This document shows, one piece after another, positions 47,619 to 59,295 of a stretch of DNA of 64,000 nucleotides. How positions within the stretch are numbered: position 1 is the first letter of the stretch; each line of letters begins with the position of its first letter. Below the pieces are notes generated by a model. It was not told the DNA's origin, did no database searches, and saw nothing but the letters and a program-made list of their open reading frames with translations. A program made the position numbers and the translations under genes. The stretch is taken from contig JACCLO010000016.1 of NCBI GenBank assembly GCA_029448655.1, forward strand, positions 62,001-126,000, in the 5' to 3' direction. The DNA is from Wolfiporia cocos (taxonomy: Eukaryota; Basidiomycota; Agaricomycetes; Polyporales; Phaeolaceae).

Positions 47619-48946
47619 AGTCAGTTTGGAAGAAATGATATGTTACACTGTATGTATGTGCTGTACGTAGCCAGCTTTATGACAATACACCATGTGGACT
47701 GCACGAGTCGATACTCAATAAGTATTTTACACTTGCGTAATTTACACAAGATATCTGCGTAAAGATAATATCCACTGAATCACAAGTTGTTTGATTCGTG
47801 TCACCCGTACGATCGGGGGGCGCATACTCGAGCGGATCCTTTACATGAGGGACCTTGGTTGGTTATCTTAATCTACCAACTCTCCGAGAGATGTCATTCA
47901 GAATCACCGAACTACCACAATGGTACAGTTCCTATCTCAATGCCATGAAATCGGGGGGCCATTTTCACTACTGCTTCTGATCTTCTCACACAGAAGTGTG
48001 CCGCATCAATAAACCTTACATGAAATCTTTCCTTGGTCCACTGAGGTGGAGCACTTATAGGATTTCCAACAACTACCGTTGCCGAGGTGTATCAGGTCAA
48101 CATTTTGCATTTCGAGATTTCGCACTCGACATTTTCGCGTTCTCCACGGCCCCTTCTCGCTTCCTGGCCCATATATAGACGTCCGTTACGCCGCTAATCG
48201 GCGCCTTTTGCTGCTGTTTCAGGCAGCCAAGCTGCCTAACATAGCTGTATGGTGCGGGTACCAAGTTGTCTCATAATCCAATAACTGAATGCAATCCCCC
48301 CACCAAGACTTGCGACGCAAGTCACGTGTTGTTCGCACGCTCTCAACATGTTCATTAAAGAAGTACCATCTGGCTCTTAGATCTGAGTATGGACTGTGCC
48401 TATACAATGTAAGAGGTGTTTCACTAGTACTGGCAGTATAATGTAAAAGTTTTCTGTGAAGGTCTCTCAGTCTGGCCAGAGATTGGATACCTTGTAGTTG
48501 TCTTGTGAGATGAAAAAATATGTCATGTGATATCACTCATTTTCCTTGTAGTTCTTTCATCGGCAAAATGCGAGCTCTCATATCTAGTCTGCTAACTATT
48601 GTAAATAGCAGCTCAGTAGATATACATAGACACAAGCAGATAATATGCATGGGGTATTGTGCAGACTGTGCAAGAACGACACTGACAGCAAATGATTAAT
48701 GAGGACTGGAAATTATTTGCAGGATCAAAGAGGGCAGACATGTTGATTGTAGGATCATAGAGGACAGGCATATTAATTTCAAGATCAAAGAGGATTAAAG
48801 AGGACAGATATATTAATTGCAGGATTAACAAGGACAGAAGTCTTATTTACAGTGTTCAACTTGAGTACTGGTGAGGTGCCATCCCCTCAAGAGAAGCTGA
48901 ATAATAACTACATATATGAAGAGCTGTGTATGGCAATTGCATTGCC
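47619..48946. repeat. Repeat-derived stretch, including tandem repeats
   Basis: A fragment of the TA-flanked foldback end lies at 47864-47882. One arm of the 'cggcc/gtatcaggtcaa' foldback family lies about 48080-48290. An imperfect tandem array of about 30-bp units, with the core GAGGACAGATATATTAATTG, occupies about 48690-48845. A minus frame at 48219-48536 (105 codons) reads like protein (ARWYFFNEHVESVRTTRDLR) but has no partner; it may be a transposon relic. No host gene is called. Confidence 0.5.
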
Positions 48947-49322
48947 TGTCACAAGCCGATTTTCTCCAACTTGCTTGCGACTAGAGACAACCCTTATCTT
49001 ATCTAAGCGCCCGCCTATGCATCACGTGCAAGGACCCCGAACACCCCACACGTGTCTACACAGACCCCGGACACCCTTTATGTGGCTCTACACCTACGAT
49101 AGGGTTTACCATACTCTAAACGGTCTATCAGCTTACGTAATACTGTATAGTAGCCAAACATGTACAAACAGCCTACGAGCATATATACCAGCCAGACGAG
49201 CAGGGAGCACCCCAGACTCGTCTTGGCCTTTGTTGCCTTGAGTAGCCTCAGACTAGGAATACGCTTTCACGCGAGTAATATTCCCCTGAGTAGTTGCTTG
49301 AGATAGCGCTTGTGTCATTGCC
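48942..49322 (+). mobile_element. Solo LTR, family 1, with TTGCC duplication
   Basis: The LTR is 48947-49317 (371 bp). It starts TGTCACAAGC and ends GCTTGTGTCA, with a direct 5-bp target duplication TTGCC on both sides (48942-48946 and 49318-49322). An ATATATA box at 49181 is followed by an imperfect hairpin at 49192-49226. A related LTR in inverse orientation lies at 52496-52876. No internal coding region remains, as after LTR-LTR recombination. Confidence 0.85.
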
Positions 49323-50920
49323 CATTGCAGCAGGTGTGGTGGAGGTCGACATACTGGCCAGTAGTTAGTCTCAGCTACTCGCGATCGATGACTTTGTGAG
49401 CGACCGTACATGTAGATGATCAAGCTTACATAAGTTAGCACTGATGCTACAGTTCGCATTGAGCCAAGTGAGCCAAAAAAAGTGATTGTACTTCCATATC
49501 TGGCTCTCTGCTACATGAATGTCACTGTCATGACACCATCACTGTCAATGCCACGTTGCACTGTTTGTGATGTGGAGGAGAAATATGCCACATGGCTAAT
49601 TATTTTTTACTATTATGGTACATTTTTGTTGTACTATACTGTCATATTCCTCTCAGCTCTACCAGCACACAAGCTATGTCCTGCGGATGTGTCAATCTGA
49701 TGTGACATGGAACGGTTGGTGATCCAGTGAGATGTGCAAGTAAATAAGGCACAGTCTGTAATCAGCCAATCACATTCAAGCCATTGCATGCCAGGTTTGA
49801 CATATCTTATAGTGGATGTGTCTGTGCCGATGATGCGGCCCCAGCTCGTTTATACTATTATGGCAAAGCCTTTACTCAATTAGGTACTTTCTCCACTCCC
49901 TTTTGTCATAGTCTCAGTCCTGCCACTTTTCAATTGGCTCTTGAATCCTGGCACCATGTAACATATAAACTGAGCTTTCGACACACTGCAATCCCATCTC
50001 TCTTCCCGCACTTCTTGTATCTAGCTTACCTCTGAGTTCTGGCAAGGTGATGCCATCCCCTCAAGAGTAGCTGAACGTTTAGCTATAGCACGAGCAGAAG
50101 GTCACCAGTAAGCATGATTAGTCGTATAGTTTATTAGTTCATTTCGTCTATCTATGTATATGTGTTACGCAATTGTTTGCATCGTCACAGCCATCATTTT
50201 TGTGTTGGGTTTGTTCGCATTCTGCATGCATACTCTTGGTCTCTAGTGCATATAGTTGGTGACCTGCTTTCTACTGCATCTCCGCACTTCCCTTCCACAG
50301 TGGTGTGATATAAAGGCCAGCTCCATCCACAGCTCTGTGCCCCCCCTGCTCTTGTTCTTCCCTCATCATGCCTGCATGCGACAACAAGGCTGCTCCTGTG
50401 TCTGCTGTCCCATCTGAGTGAGTGCAAGCTTGAGTACCTGTACATTTTCATCATCACGGACATTCAGCTTGGCCATGCAGCCCACACTGCCATCTGCCTC
50501 TTCATGGATACCCATCTTGACTGCTCGCCGACTGGCTCCTGAGGCACTCAGGGTGGGCTTCATGATGACATGTTAGATGTCATCAGGTAATACTGACCCT
50601 CTCTTACCTCCCTCAAAAAGCACTCCCATCCCCCCAGCAGGTGCGCTCCAGCCCATCTACTTACAGCGCTGCTCACCCCCTCACAGCCACACCCCAATCT
50701 ACCTACTCACTACTGGAAATGTAGCTCAGCTTGCCATACCTGCACTGATGCCCGTCGCATTCACACTAAGTCTTAACCTTTGCTGCACATGCCTCCATCT
50801 CCATGGCACACCTGTCTCACCTCACTCTCTTGGCCATGGCAGGCTGTGCACAGGTGGTGCCACTGACCCTCATGTCACCATCGATACACTTTCCTGCACC
50901 TGAGTCTCTCACTATACCTA
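49323..50920. other. Repeat-like stretch without a gene call
   Basis: AT-rich in the first part, C-rich at 50577-50900, with short frames only. A stretch ending at the LTR insertion site near 50925 continues after 51385, so it predates that insertion. No conserved domain recognised. Confidence 0.35.
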
Positions 50921-51384
50921 CTCTCTGACACAGAATTGCGCCATGGTAAATATATTCCCTCCACTCGTCTCGAACTCAGCAACAGACGTTCCCGGTCACC
51001 TGACTTGTTAGAGTACATGTGCGTGGTCCATTACACTACCTTGTAGATAGGTCACCTGAGCGGTATTATGTAAGGCGTTTACTGGTCTGCTATTAGGCGC
51101 GTGCGCACAGGCCACGCTGCTTTAGGGCAAGACAACTAGCCAGTAGTTACAGCGCCTCTCAATGTATATATACTGCGCCAGTCTGAGGCTTACTCCTCAG
51201 ACTGTTCAATCTATCCTGGGTCGCTAAGACCTACTCTACCACCTTGCCTCACTGCGCTCACACACTACTTGACTGTGTCGCCCATCAAGCCCTTAGTCAT
51301 AGGAGGGTTACTAGGGATTAACGTCGTTGGACGTTGAGTAGTAGGCGGCTGGGGGGTATGGTCACAAGGTATTGTGACACTCTC
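50921..51384 (+). mobile_element. Solo LTR, family 2, copy A, with CTCTC duplication
   Basis: The LTR is 50926-51379 (454 bp). It begins TGACACAG and ends TTGTGACA, with the direct duplication CTCTC at 50921-50925 and 51380-51384. Inside are a CTTTAGGG motif (51120-51127), TATATATA (about 51165) and two hairpins (51181-51202; 51219-51231). The boundaries are exact, so this is a clean solo LTR. Confidence 0.87.
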
Positions 51385-52490
51385 ATTGTGAATGCGATGC
51401 ATGTCCCTTGGGCGGGCCTCCTTCACCCATCATTCGTGGCACATGTTGCGGCTGTGCTCATGTGCATCCCTTCCTTCCCTTCCTGCTCATAGCAACTCAT
51501 GGCTGACATGCTGTGTACAGTGGTAGTGAGCGCTGGGTGCGGGATGCGCATACAGTAGTGGCAGTGCATGGCACGCACACCACATCCACGGTGTGCATTT
51601 GTGCTGATACTAAGAGGACACTGCCACAGGTGGGAGCAGAGGTCAGTAACCATTGCTCTGTGGTGGATTTCTCGTAGCCACTTCTGTTAGTACTAGTAGC
51701 CAGCTCTACTTACATGAATGAAATTGAGCTTTTATTGGCACTGCACTGTGTGGCTACAATATATTCTAAGAGCTGTAATTTTGGAATTAGTGTCCTAGAG
51801 TGGTGTCCCCACCCTGCTGACTGCTCAGGTGATTGCTATTGTGCAGTCCTTACAATAGAAAGGGCCTCAGATAAGGTCCTCACAATAGCATGGGCCCTCA
51901 GGTGAGGTCCTTGCAGGAACCTGTCCCCTGGGCACTTGCTATTGCGAGGACCTGCTACTATAAGGGGGTTATACATGAGTATACCGGTCCGGCTACAGTT
52001 ACAGGACCTGCTAGGTATATCTACCTAGATACAAGTAGATCTACGGTCTTGCACCTTGCTGGTGTTCATGTCCTTGGTACTTCACATCCTCTGCCGCTGA
52101 CATAGTGTCTGTTGGTTTGTGCGTGGAATAATTGAGCTTTTGTACAAATTTGTCGCATAGTATCTTACAATCAGAAGTGGCTGACAACATGGGCACAAAC
52201 CAAGCAGGAAGCTCAGTACAATGGGCTATCATCTGGACTAACTGCCAGAGACCAATGGCTCATGTTTTAGAGTGTGGTTGATGTATAACATCCATCTATA
52301 CATATCATCTCTGACGCAAACCCAATGGATAGCCTGAACCTGAAGCTTAGGTTGGAATGTTGGTCTCTGACTCTCTTCGCACAAGTGTTCGAGGTGTGGG
52401 AACAACACGTGACTTGCATTGCAAGTGGGGGGATTGCATTCAGTTAACCCAATATTTGCCCTGAAGGTGCTTATTGGAGGCCTGACCCTC
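51385..52490. other. Gene-free, repeat-like stretch
   Basis: No gene recognised. The segment 51840-51960 repeats AAGGTCCT/GAGGTCCT words next to CACAATAGCA/CTTGCTATTG, a short local palindromic patch. Frames are short. Confidence 0.35.
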
Positions 52491-52881
52491 AGCTCTGACA
52501 CAAGCAACAACTCAAGCAACGGCTCAGGGGAATAGTACCCGCACAAAGGCATATTCCTGATCTGAGGCTACTCAAGGCATATAAGGCCAAGACAAGTCTG
52601 GGGTGCTACCCAGCTTGCTGGCCAGTATACATGCTATTCTACTGTTTGTACATGTTTGTGCAGCTGTATAGTATTACATAAGCTGATAGTCTGTTGTAAT
52701 GTAGGTAACCCTATAATGGGTATAGGTACATGGCACAGAGTGTCCGGGGGTCTGACAACACATGATAGGGTGATTGGGGTCTTTGCACATGACTGCTTAG
52801 GTGTGCGCTTAGATAAGATAAAGGTTTAGAGTACGTCACTAGTCGTTAGCTAGTTGGAGAAAATTAGCTTGTGACAGGCTC
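52491..52881 (-). mobile_element. Solo LTR, family 1, inverse copy
   Basis: The LTR is 52496-52876 (381 bp). On minus it starts TGTCACAAGC and ends GCTTGTGTCA, as in the copy at 48947-49317, and matches it along most of its length. The flanking pentamers AGCTC (52491-52495) and GGCTC (52877-52881) differ by one base, consistent with an older insertion. Confidence 0.78.
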
Positions 52882-52999
52882 CTTCTCACTTCCTGGCCAT
52901 GTCAGCTCATGTAATGACACTAGATATGCTGGATAGAAGTGCCAAGCAATCTCGACATGAATCTCTTCCATTCGTGTATGCACTATAAAGTGCGGTGTA

Positions 53000-55295
53000 C
53001 CGTCGGCCAGACATATCAGGTCAACAATTCACATTTGCATTCAACAGTTTGTGCTCTCCATAGCCTCTTCTCGCTTGTAGTGATGTGCAAAGCATGGCTC
53101 AGCTCAAAGCCCAGGGCTTGGGCCCGGCTTTGAAGGGCTCGGGCTCAGCAAAATGTCAAGCCAGGCCCTCCTTGACGGCTCAGGCCGGCTTGGGCCTGGC
53201 TCAGGCTCAGGCCGGGGCTTATGGGTAATCAGGTAGGACCTCGGAGTTATTGGCTTGTGCAGTTCAAATGACAGCACAACATATTCAGAATGCTTATATG
53301 TCTACTATTTGTTGATAATCTGATCTACAAGTGTTTTTACAGCTGCTTATGATATTGACCGAAAATCCAGATCTCGATCACAACCCTGATCGCAACAGTA
53401 GTCACAACGTTCCGCACCGTGTTAGCAGATCACAAGTCATTGTAATGGCCGTTGAGATCATATAAGGTGAATTGATGCAAAATCTTGAACCATTTTCGCT
53501 AATTTTAACAACACCACAGCTCCGCGCCTAAAGCTGCCGGCTCAGGCCCAGTGAAGAATCACCCTATCAGAAGCTATCGAAATATATCGGATAGGTTTAG
53601 ATCGGAATTCCGACTTTTCACTAGCTTTTGATATGTCAGAAGGTGCCCAAATACATAGCAGATGCTACCATAAGATACTAGAACCTATCCTGGGTACCAT
53701 TCAGTATATAGAGCATATACCCAAAGATATCTTATATGTAGTGGCCTTTGCATCACGAACGAATCAGAATGTATCAATATATATCAGAAGCTACTAAAAC
53801 GTATCGGTGCAGGCTTTGCACTGTACCAGAAAATACTCAAATCTACCCTCACCTGCCATTTGCGTGTACCCAAAACCCGACAGAGAATACCAAGCTCCTG
53901 GTGAAATAGCATGTGCTGTGCCGCTGATATCGGTGAGTGAGGCAATGCCTTGTGCAATTGGTGGTGCTGTTGAAAGGTGGTGGCCGGGGTACATCGAGCA
54001 GTGGATGATCTGCAGGAGGTCGAGGCCAATGGCGCCAGTTGCTGCCAGGTTGCCGTGCTCAATGGCGGGAGTTGGTATGTGCTGAAATATTTTCACTGTT
54101 ATCCACTGAACTTTAGCATGTAAATGTAAGACGAGATGTATGCACCTCCATCTCAATTGCTTTTGCTTCCTGCGGTTGAGGTTTAGGTGAGCTGGTTAGT
54201 TTCCGTAGCATAGACTGGAGTACTTACGTAGTGTAGCAAATGTTTGTATTCGCGTACTTAAGCAATTGAATTGCTTTCACCCCTGCGGCTGAATCAGAGC
54301 AGACTTTTGTACTCACGTACTTCAGCGGCATGCTCGTACCACTTAAAATGTGCTTAGCGCTGTTGGTGCAGCCATAGTTTGTGTGTGAGGGGTAGATAAG
54401 GTACTTAGGCAAGAAGTGGGGATATACACACCTCTGCCATTTCGTGATGAAGTGACTGATCTCCTCTATGATCACCCTACCAGAGCCATGAAGACCTCGA
54501 GTGATGGTGAAGGTATGAGGTAGAAATGAGGAAAATTGACAGACAACATGACAAGCTCGAGACAGGACAACAGACTCAGTCAGTGACGAACTCAACTTGA
54601 CGTCAGCTCAAAATAAACTCATATGCGACTTTTATTGACGAGGATATATCAATGAGTATGTATGGGTAGGACAAAAGTCTTGGCATCAGTAATCATACCA
54701 CCCAGACTCTTGGCAAATAGCTTTTGATATATTCTAGTATATATGAATATCTCAATGATATATTTTGGTACACTCTAGTATATATCGATATCTCGTGGAT
54801 ATGTGGTACTTTCACTGGGGCTCAGGGCTCGGCTACAGCCGGCTCACGATCCAAGCCGGGCCCTGAGCCGTCTTAAGCCGCCCCCCAGGCTCGGCTCGGC
54901 CCGGCCTCGGCCAGGCCCGGCTCACGGCTTTGAGCCGTGCTTTGCACATCACTACTCGCTTGTCGGTTATATCGGCCCATATATTGACGCTCGTCGCGCC
55001 ACTAATCGGCGCCACGCAGCTGCTTTGGGCACTTAGGCTGCCTGTAGCTTTGTGGCGCGGGTACCAAGTCTCAAGAACAAGGTATGGGATCTCTAAGATG
55101 AGTCTTGGTACCTGTGCAACGTGGCTATGGTTGCCTGAACCGGCAGTTGTACGGAACCGATTTGTGGCGTGACAAGTGTCAATGTGTCGGTCGGTACGAC
55201 GAGGGAGAAGGGGCCGCGTCGAGTGCGAACTGTCAACGGCAAAATTGCAAAATTGCGAATAGCTGACCCGACACGTCTGGCCGACAATATATGGG
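53000..55295. repeat. Long inverted-repeat (foldback) element hosting hAT-2
   Basis: The left arm starts near 53005 (TCGGCCAGACATATCAGGTC) and the right arm ends near 55285 in the inverse (GACCCGACACGTCTGGCCGA). The arms continue as imperfect inverted repeats, and the right part includes CACTAATCGGCGCC and GGTACCAAGTCTC words. The left arm is cut at 53070-53077 by the hAT-2 insertion and resumes at 54963. Single-arm relatives lie at about 48080-48290 (plus), 55790-56035 (minus) and 56290-56350 (minus fragment). Confidence 0.6.
53070..54962. mobile_element. Non-autonomous hAT-type DNA transposon, hAT-2
   Basis: The element is 53078-54954 (1877 bp). It has perfect 17-bp TIRs, TAGTGATGTGCAAAGCA, and a direct 8-bp duplication CTCGCTTG at 53070-53077 and 54955-54962. 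The subterminal regions (53095-53220 and 54820-54935) are dense in GGCTC/GGCCC words facing both ways. The middle has AT-rich tracts with repeated 'gaagctat..atatatcgga' phrases (53570-53820) but no transposase frame. The TIR start TAGTG is shared with hAT-1. Confidence 0.9.
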
Positions 55296-56848
55296 TGCCC
55301 GGGAGGCATGCATGTCATGCCAGTGCTTTCCGCGTCCAAGTGTCAGCGCTGACCCCCGCGGCGCCGCGTCGTCGGTGCACCGCCAATTCTCCGGTCAGAT
55401 GTCGTTGATGCGGGTCTGAGTGGCAGGTGGTAGGTGGCAGATGGCAGGTGCTCGCGAAGTCAATTGCTGACGCAAATGCAAGTGAGATTGCGAAGGCAGA
55501 GCGGAGCCTGCGTCATTGAGGTCAGTGCATCGGGCGCTGTGGCGCCGCCTCGATGTCGCGAATGCACATCTTGTGCGGTGCACCGGCGATGAATCGATGA
55601 TGCATGATATGCATGATAGACCATATTCGGATGCCAGATGCAGCAGCTCTATCTGTGGAAGCGGGGCACGTGAGACAATGGTAATGGTGTTGCCCAGTCA
55701 CCGCACTATAGCTAGTCCTCGGCGCGCCACCAGAACACCGACGCAACGACGTGCTGATGCCGCGCAGCCGCTGTTTTGAGCAACCTGTAGCCGTGTGGCG
55801 CAGATACCGAGTCTCAGGAACAAGACATAAGATCCTCGACATGAGCCTGAGTACCTGTGCGACACATCTAGGGTTGCCTGAACGAGCAGCTGTGAGGCAC
55901 CGACTTGTGGCGTAACAAGCACCACTGCGTCCGTCGATACGGCCGAGGGGCTAGGAGGACCGTGTCGAAGGCAAATGCAAAATCGCAAAATGCGAATAGT
56001 TGACCTGATACGTCTGGCCGTAGCGGTGCGAGGCCTGTAGGCAAATGATTATACAGCGTTGCAGAAACTTGTGGTTGGCATTATCACCTCTGTGACAATG
56101 CAGCAGCAAGAGGACGACGACGACACCAATAGTAGCCATGACTATTGGAATTGCAATTCCAGCGGGAAGAGCCAACATGAAGACTGTCTATAACATTACA
56201 ATAGCTATGGTATGCCCTGTCCGCACTCCCATACTTTCTCTTTCCGCGGCCAATAGGGTGCAGGGGGCGCCATCCAGGAACGATCTAAGAGGCTAGGTGC
56301 ACCGATTAGTGGCGTGATGGGTGTCTGTACATGGGCCGATATGACCGGGAAGCGAGAACAGGAATAACATAATTGCTTGTAGCAGTGAAGCAGAATAATG
56401 ATGCATCAGGAAATTTTCTGTTGTACACAATCGTATCGTGGTGATTGAACGACTGACAGATCGGATCACGCCGAAACTTATTGCCACCGTCCATTACGGC
56501 CGTCTCCATTTCTGATGTATGTAACGACAAGTGAAGGAAGCTTCGCGGCGCTGAAGGCGCCTGCTGGAACCAATCAGAATGCTGCGTTAACCGCTGTAGA
56601 ATATAGGGCGTCTTCCGGAGCTGTGATACTACACACAGATCTGTGGGAATTACCTTTTTCGCTGACGCAGTCTAGAAAACAGGCAGTGTCATTTCTATCG
56701 GGAACAGGTTGTAACGTTCATTTCCGGCAGCGTGAGGCTCTAGATCTGGGTCACAGTGCCTCGGTTTGGCAGCTTCGAATATAAACCATCGTCGGCCGCT
56801 GCGCGCTCTGGCCCCTCGTAACCCTCCGGTACATCGTGTACGCACCCA
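55296..56848. other. Repeat fragments and GMC promoter
   Basis: Contains a single inverse arm of the foldback family at about 55790-56035 and a shorter piece at 56290-56350, both readable as CTTGT(G/T)ACGCCAC- and GGTCAA-type words on minus. The last about 250 bp before 56849 presumably hold the promoter of the GMC gene. No gene recognised. Confidence 0.4.
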
Positions 56849-58969
56849 ATGTGGCCCTTTTCCTCGAATCTATATCAGCGTCCATTGCACTCCCTCAGAG
56901 CGCACTATGACTACATCGTAGTCGGCGGTATGCATTCTGCCCATCATTTATGTCCTACGCTGACTAACGGCTGTATCAGGTGGAACCGGCGGATGCACCT
57001 TAGCACGTCGTCTGGCAGAGGACCAGACGTCTACCGTTCTACTCATTGAGAAAGGCGACGCTGCGGACTCGTAAGCGTCTTCTCCTTCGAGTTGATCTCT
57101 GTGCACCCGGAATAATGTTCCGTGTAGTTGGTTGCACACGAATCCGCTCCTATCCAGTCACCATTTCTCCGACGGAAAACATAGCATAGTCTTCGATAGC
57201 GCCACAGATGATCGATTTGGGAGAGCATTCCCCCTCATCTGTGGGCTTGGACTGGGTGGTACGACCCGGATCAACGGGTGCTTGTACACGTGCGGTGTTC
57301 CGGCGCAGTACAATGAGTGGAGCCAGCGAGGTCACACAGGGTGGTCGTATGCAGATATTAAGCCTTACTTGAACAAGTCCGAGCATTGGACAGGGCCGGT
57401 GCCCAGTGAATACCATGGACTGAATGGTCAGTTGAGATCTGACTACTGTATTCCAGCTATATACACAGCCGAATTCTAGGACCCTTGCAGGTCACCTCGT
57501 ACGACGAGTATTTCTTTGATTGTTCAAGAAAGTGAGCAGATCGTTTGGCGATCTTTTCAGCTACTGAGCATCCTGCAGGGCAGTCGACGCCATCAAGAGA
57601 GTAGGATTCGAGCCGATTCTTGACCTGCACTCTCCGCATGAGCCAGGAATTGGTTTCAACAAGATGCAATATACCATAGACTCGGAAGGGCGTCGGTCAT
57701 CGGCATACCGCGCATATCTTCCGCGCGAAGTTGTACGCAAATATGAGAACCTCGACATCTGTACTAAGACCATTGCGCGCAAACTAGAGTTCTCAGAAGG
57801 TAGCGATGGACGCGTTCGCGCCCAAGGAGTGGAGTTGCAAGGCGCGAAGGGAGGTCCTACTCGTATCATAACCGCTCGATGCGAGATTGTACTTGCTTGC
57901 GGTGCACTGCGTACTCCCCAGTTGCTGATGCTCAGGTATTTACATATCTATCGCTGTCTGCATATTAGATCCTTATGTCAGCGTAGTGGTGTTGGACCTC
58001 AAGAACATCTGCGTGAGATGGGTATCCGCGTCATCAAGCATCACCCTGGAGTAGGACAGCATCTAGTACGTTCCTGTTTTTAGTGAAAAAGCGTTGTTGG
58101 CCGACGATTAGTGCATATAGCAAGACCACCTCCTGATCCATACCACTTACAATTGTCCGATAGCTGATTCGTTATGGGCATTCGCCAGACGCCCAGCTAT
58201 TCTATTCCGCGAAATTTTCAATTACGTCCGGAAGGGTACAGGATGGTTCTTAGCTACGATTGTGGAGCTTGAGATCTTCGGGAGATCGTCACTCATACAA
58301 GAAGACGGGCGCCTTCGCCCTCTCGTGGAAGAGCAAAAAGACCCTTACGATCCAAAAAATATGCCTGACATTGCTGTCATGATAGTACGCAATCTAGCAA
58401 CAAGTAAAAGTGTAATGGAGCGCTTACATTAATCACAGGCAAGTATATCTGACCCTCGGGATCCTGGTGTCGACAAGTCAAAAGGAACCCTTGGCATCAA
58501 TGCTGGTCTGCTCATGGCCAAATCAACAGGAACGCTGAAGCTGGACTCATTGGACCCAAATGCCAATCCCGTCTGCGACATGCGGTATCTCTCAGCGCCT
58601 GAAGACAACTTAGCTTTCCGTGCAGCATTGCGCGTTACCGTGGCGATTGCCAAGGAGCTGCGAGCGTCAGGCTACCCTCTGGACGATGCCTGCGTCCCCG
58701 ACATATCGAACAACACATCATTGGACAAGTTCATCCAGGACCGTATAGAGACGATGTACCACTACACCAGCACATGCAGAATGGCTCCCGAAGATGATGA
58801 ACATCCTGGTGTCGTTGACGATCGTCTGCGCGTATACGGTATATTGGGGCTCCGCATCGCTGATGGTAGTGTCTTCCCGGATGTGCCCGCAGCTCATCCA
58901 CAAGCATTGATCTATGCAATTGCTGAGAAGTGTGTTGACATGATCAGGCAGGATGCAGGTGCTGCCTAA
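56849..58969 (+). CDS. GMC-family FAD oxidoreductase
   Basis: Oxidises an alcohol-type substrate with FAD. The start MWPFSSNLYQRPLHSLRAHY at 56849 leads to DYIVVGG and, after an intron (GTATGC..TCAG), GTGGCTLARRLAED..VLLIEKG, the ADP-binding fold. The signature region is LGLGGTTRINGCLYTCGVPA. Later exons give VDAIKRVGFEPILDLHSPHE, EIVLACGALRTPQLLML, SGVGPQEHLREMGIRVIKHH and QDHLLIHTTYNCPIADSLWA. The last exon carries the catalytic His in HYTSTCRMAP and the second His in AAHPQALIYAIAEKC, ending DAGAA-TAA at 58967-58969. About seven introns. No clear signal peptide, so probably intracellular. Related fungal enzymes include aryl-alcohol oxidase and pyranose dehydrogenase; the substrate is unknown here. 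Confidence 0.88.
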
Positions 58970-59295
58970 ATGGTTCATTCAGACGCACCTAGTCTTAGGG
59001 CTCGATTTGTATTTGCAATGGTCGTTCATTCAGTCACAATCTGCCATTTCTCACCTATAAAAGGGTTGGTTGACTGTTGTCATTGTGTATCTACTGCCGC
59101 GGCTCGATCACCTTCATATTTCATCTCGTAACGGAAGCGATCCCGGACAAAGAGGCGCATGAAGAAGGCGACATGTGCATAATTATTGATGCAGACGTAT
59201 GCAATAGACATGGCCATATTGTCAAGCCGGCGTAGTCGTTGAATGTTGATCAATAGTGACATCTTGCTACTATGTCGAGGGACTTCAGTCAATTA

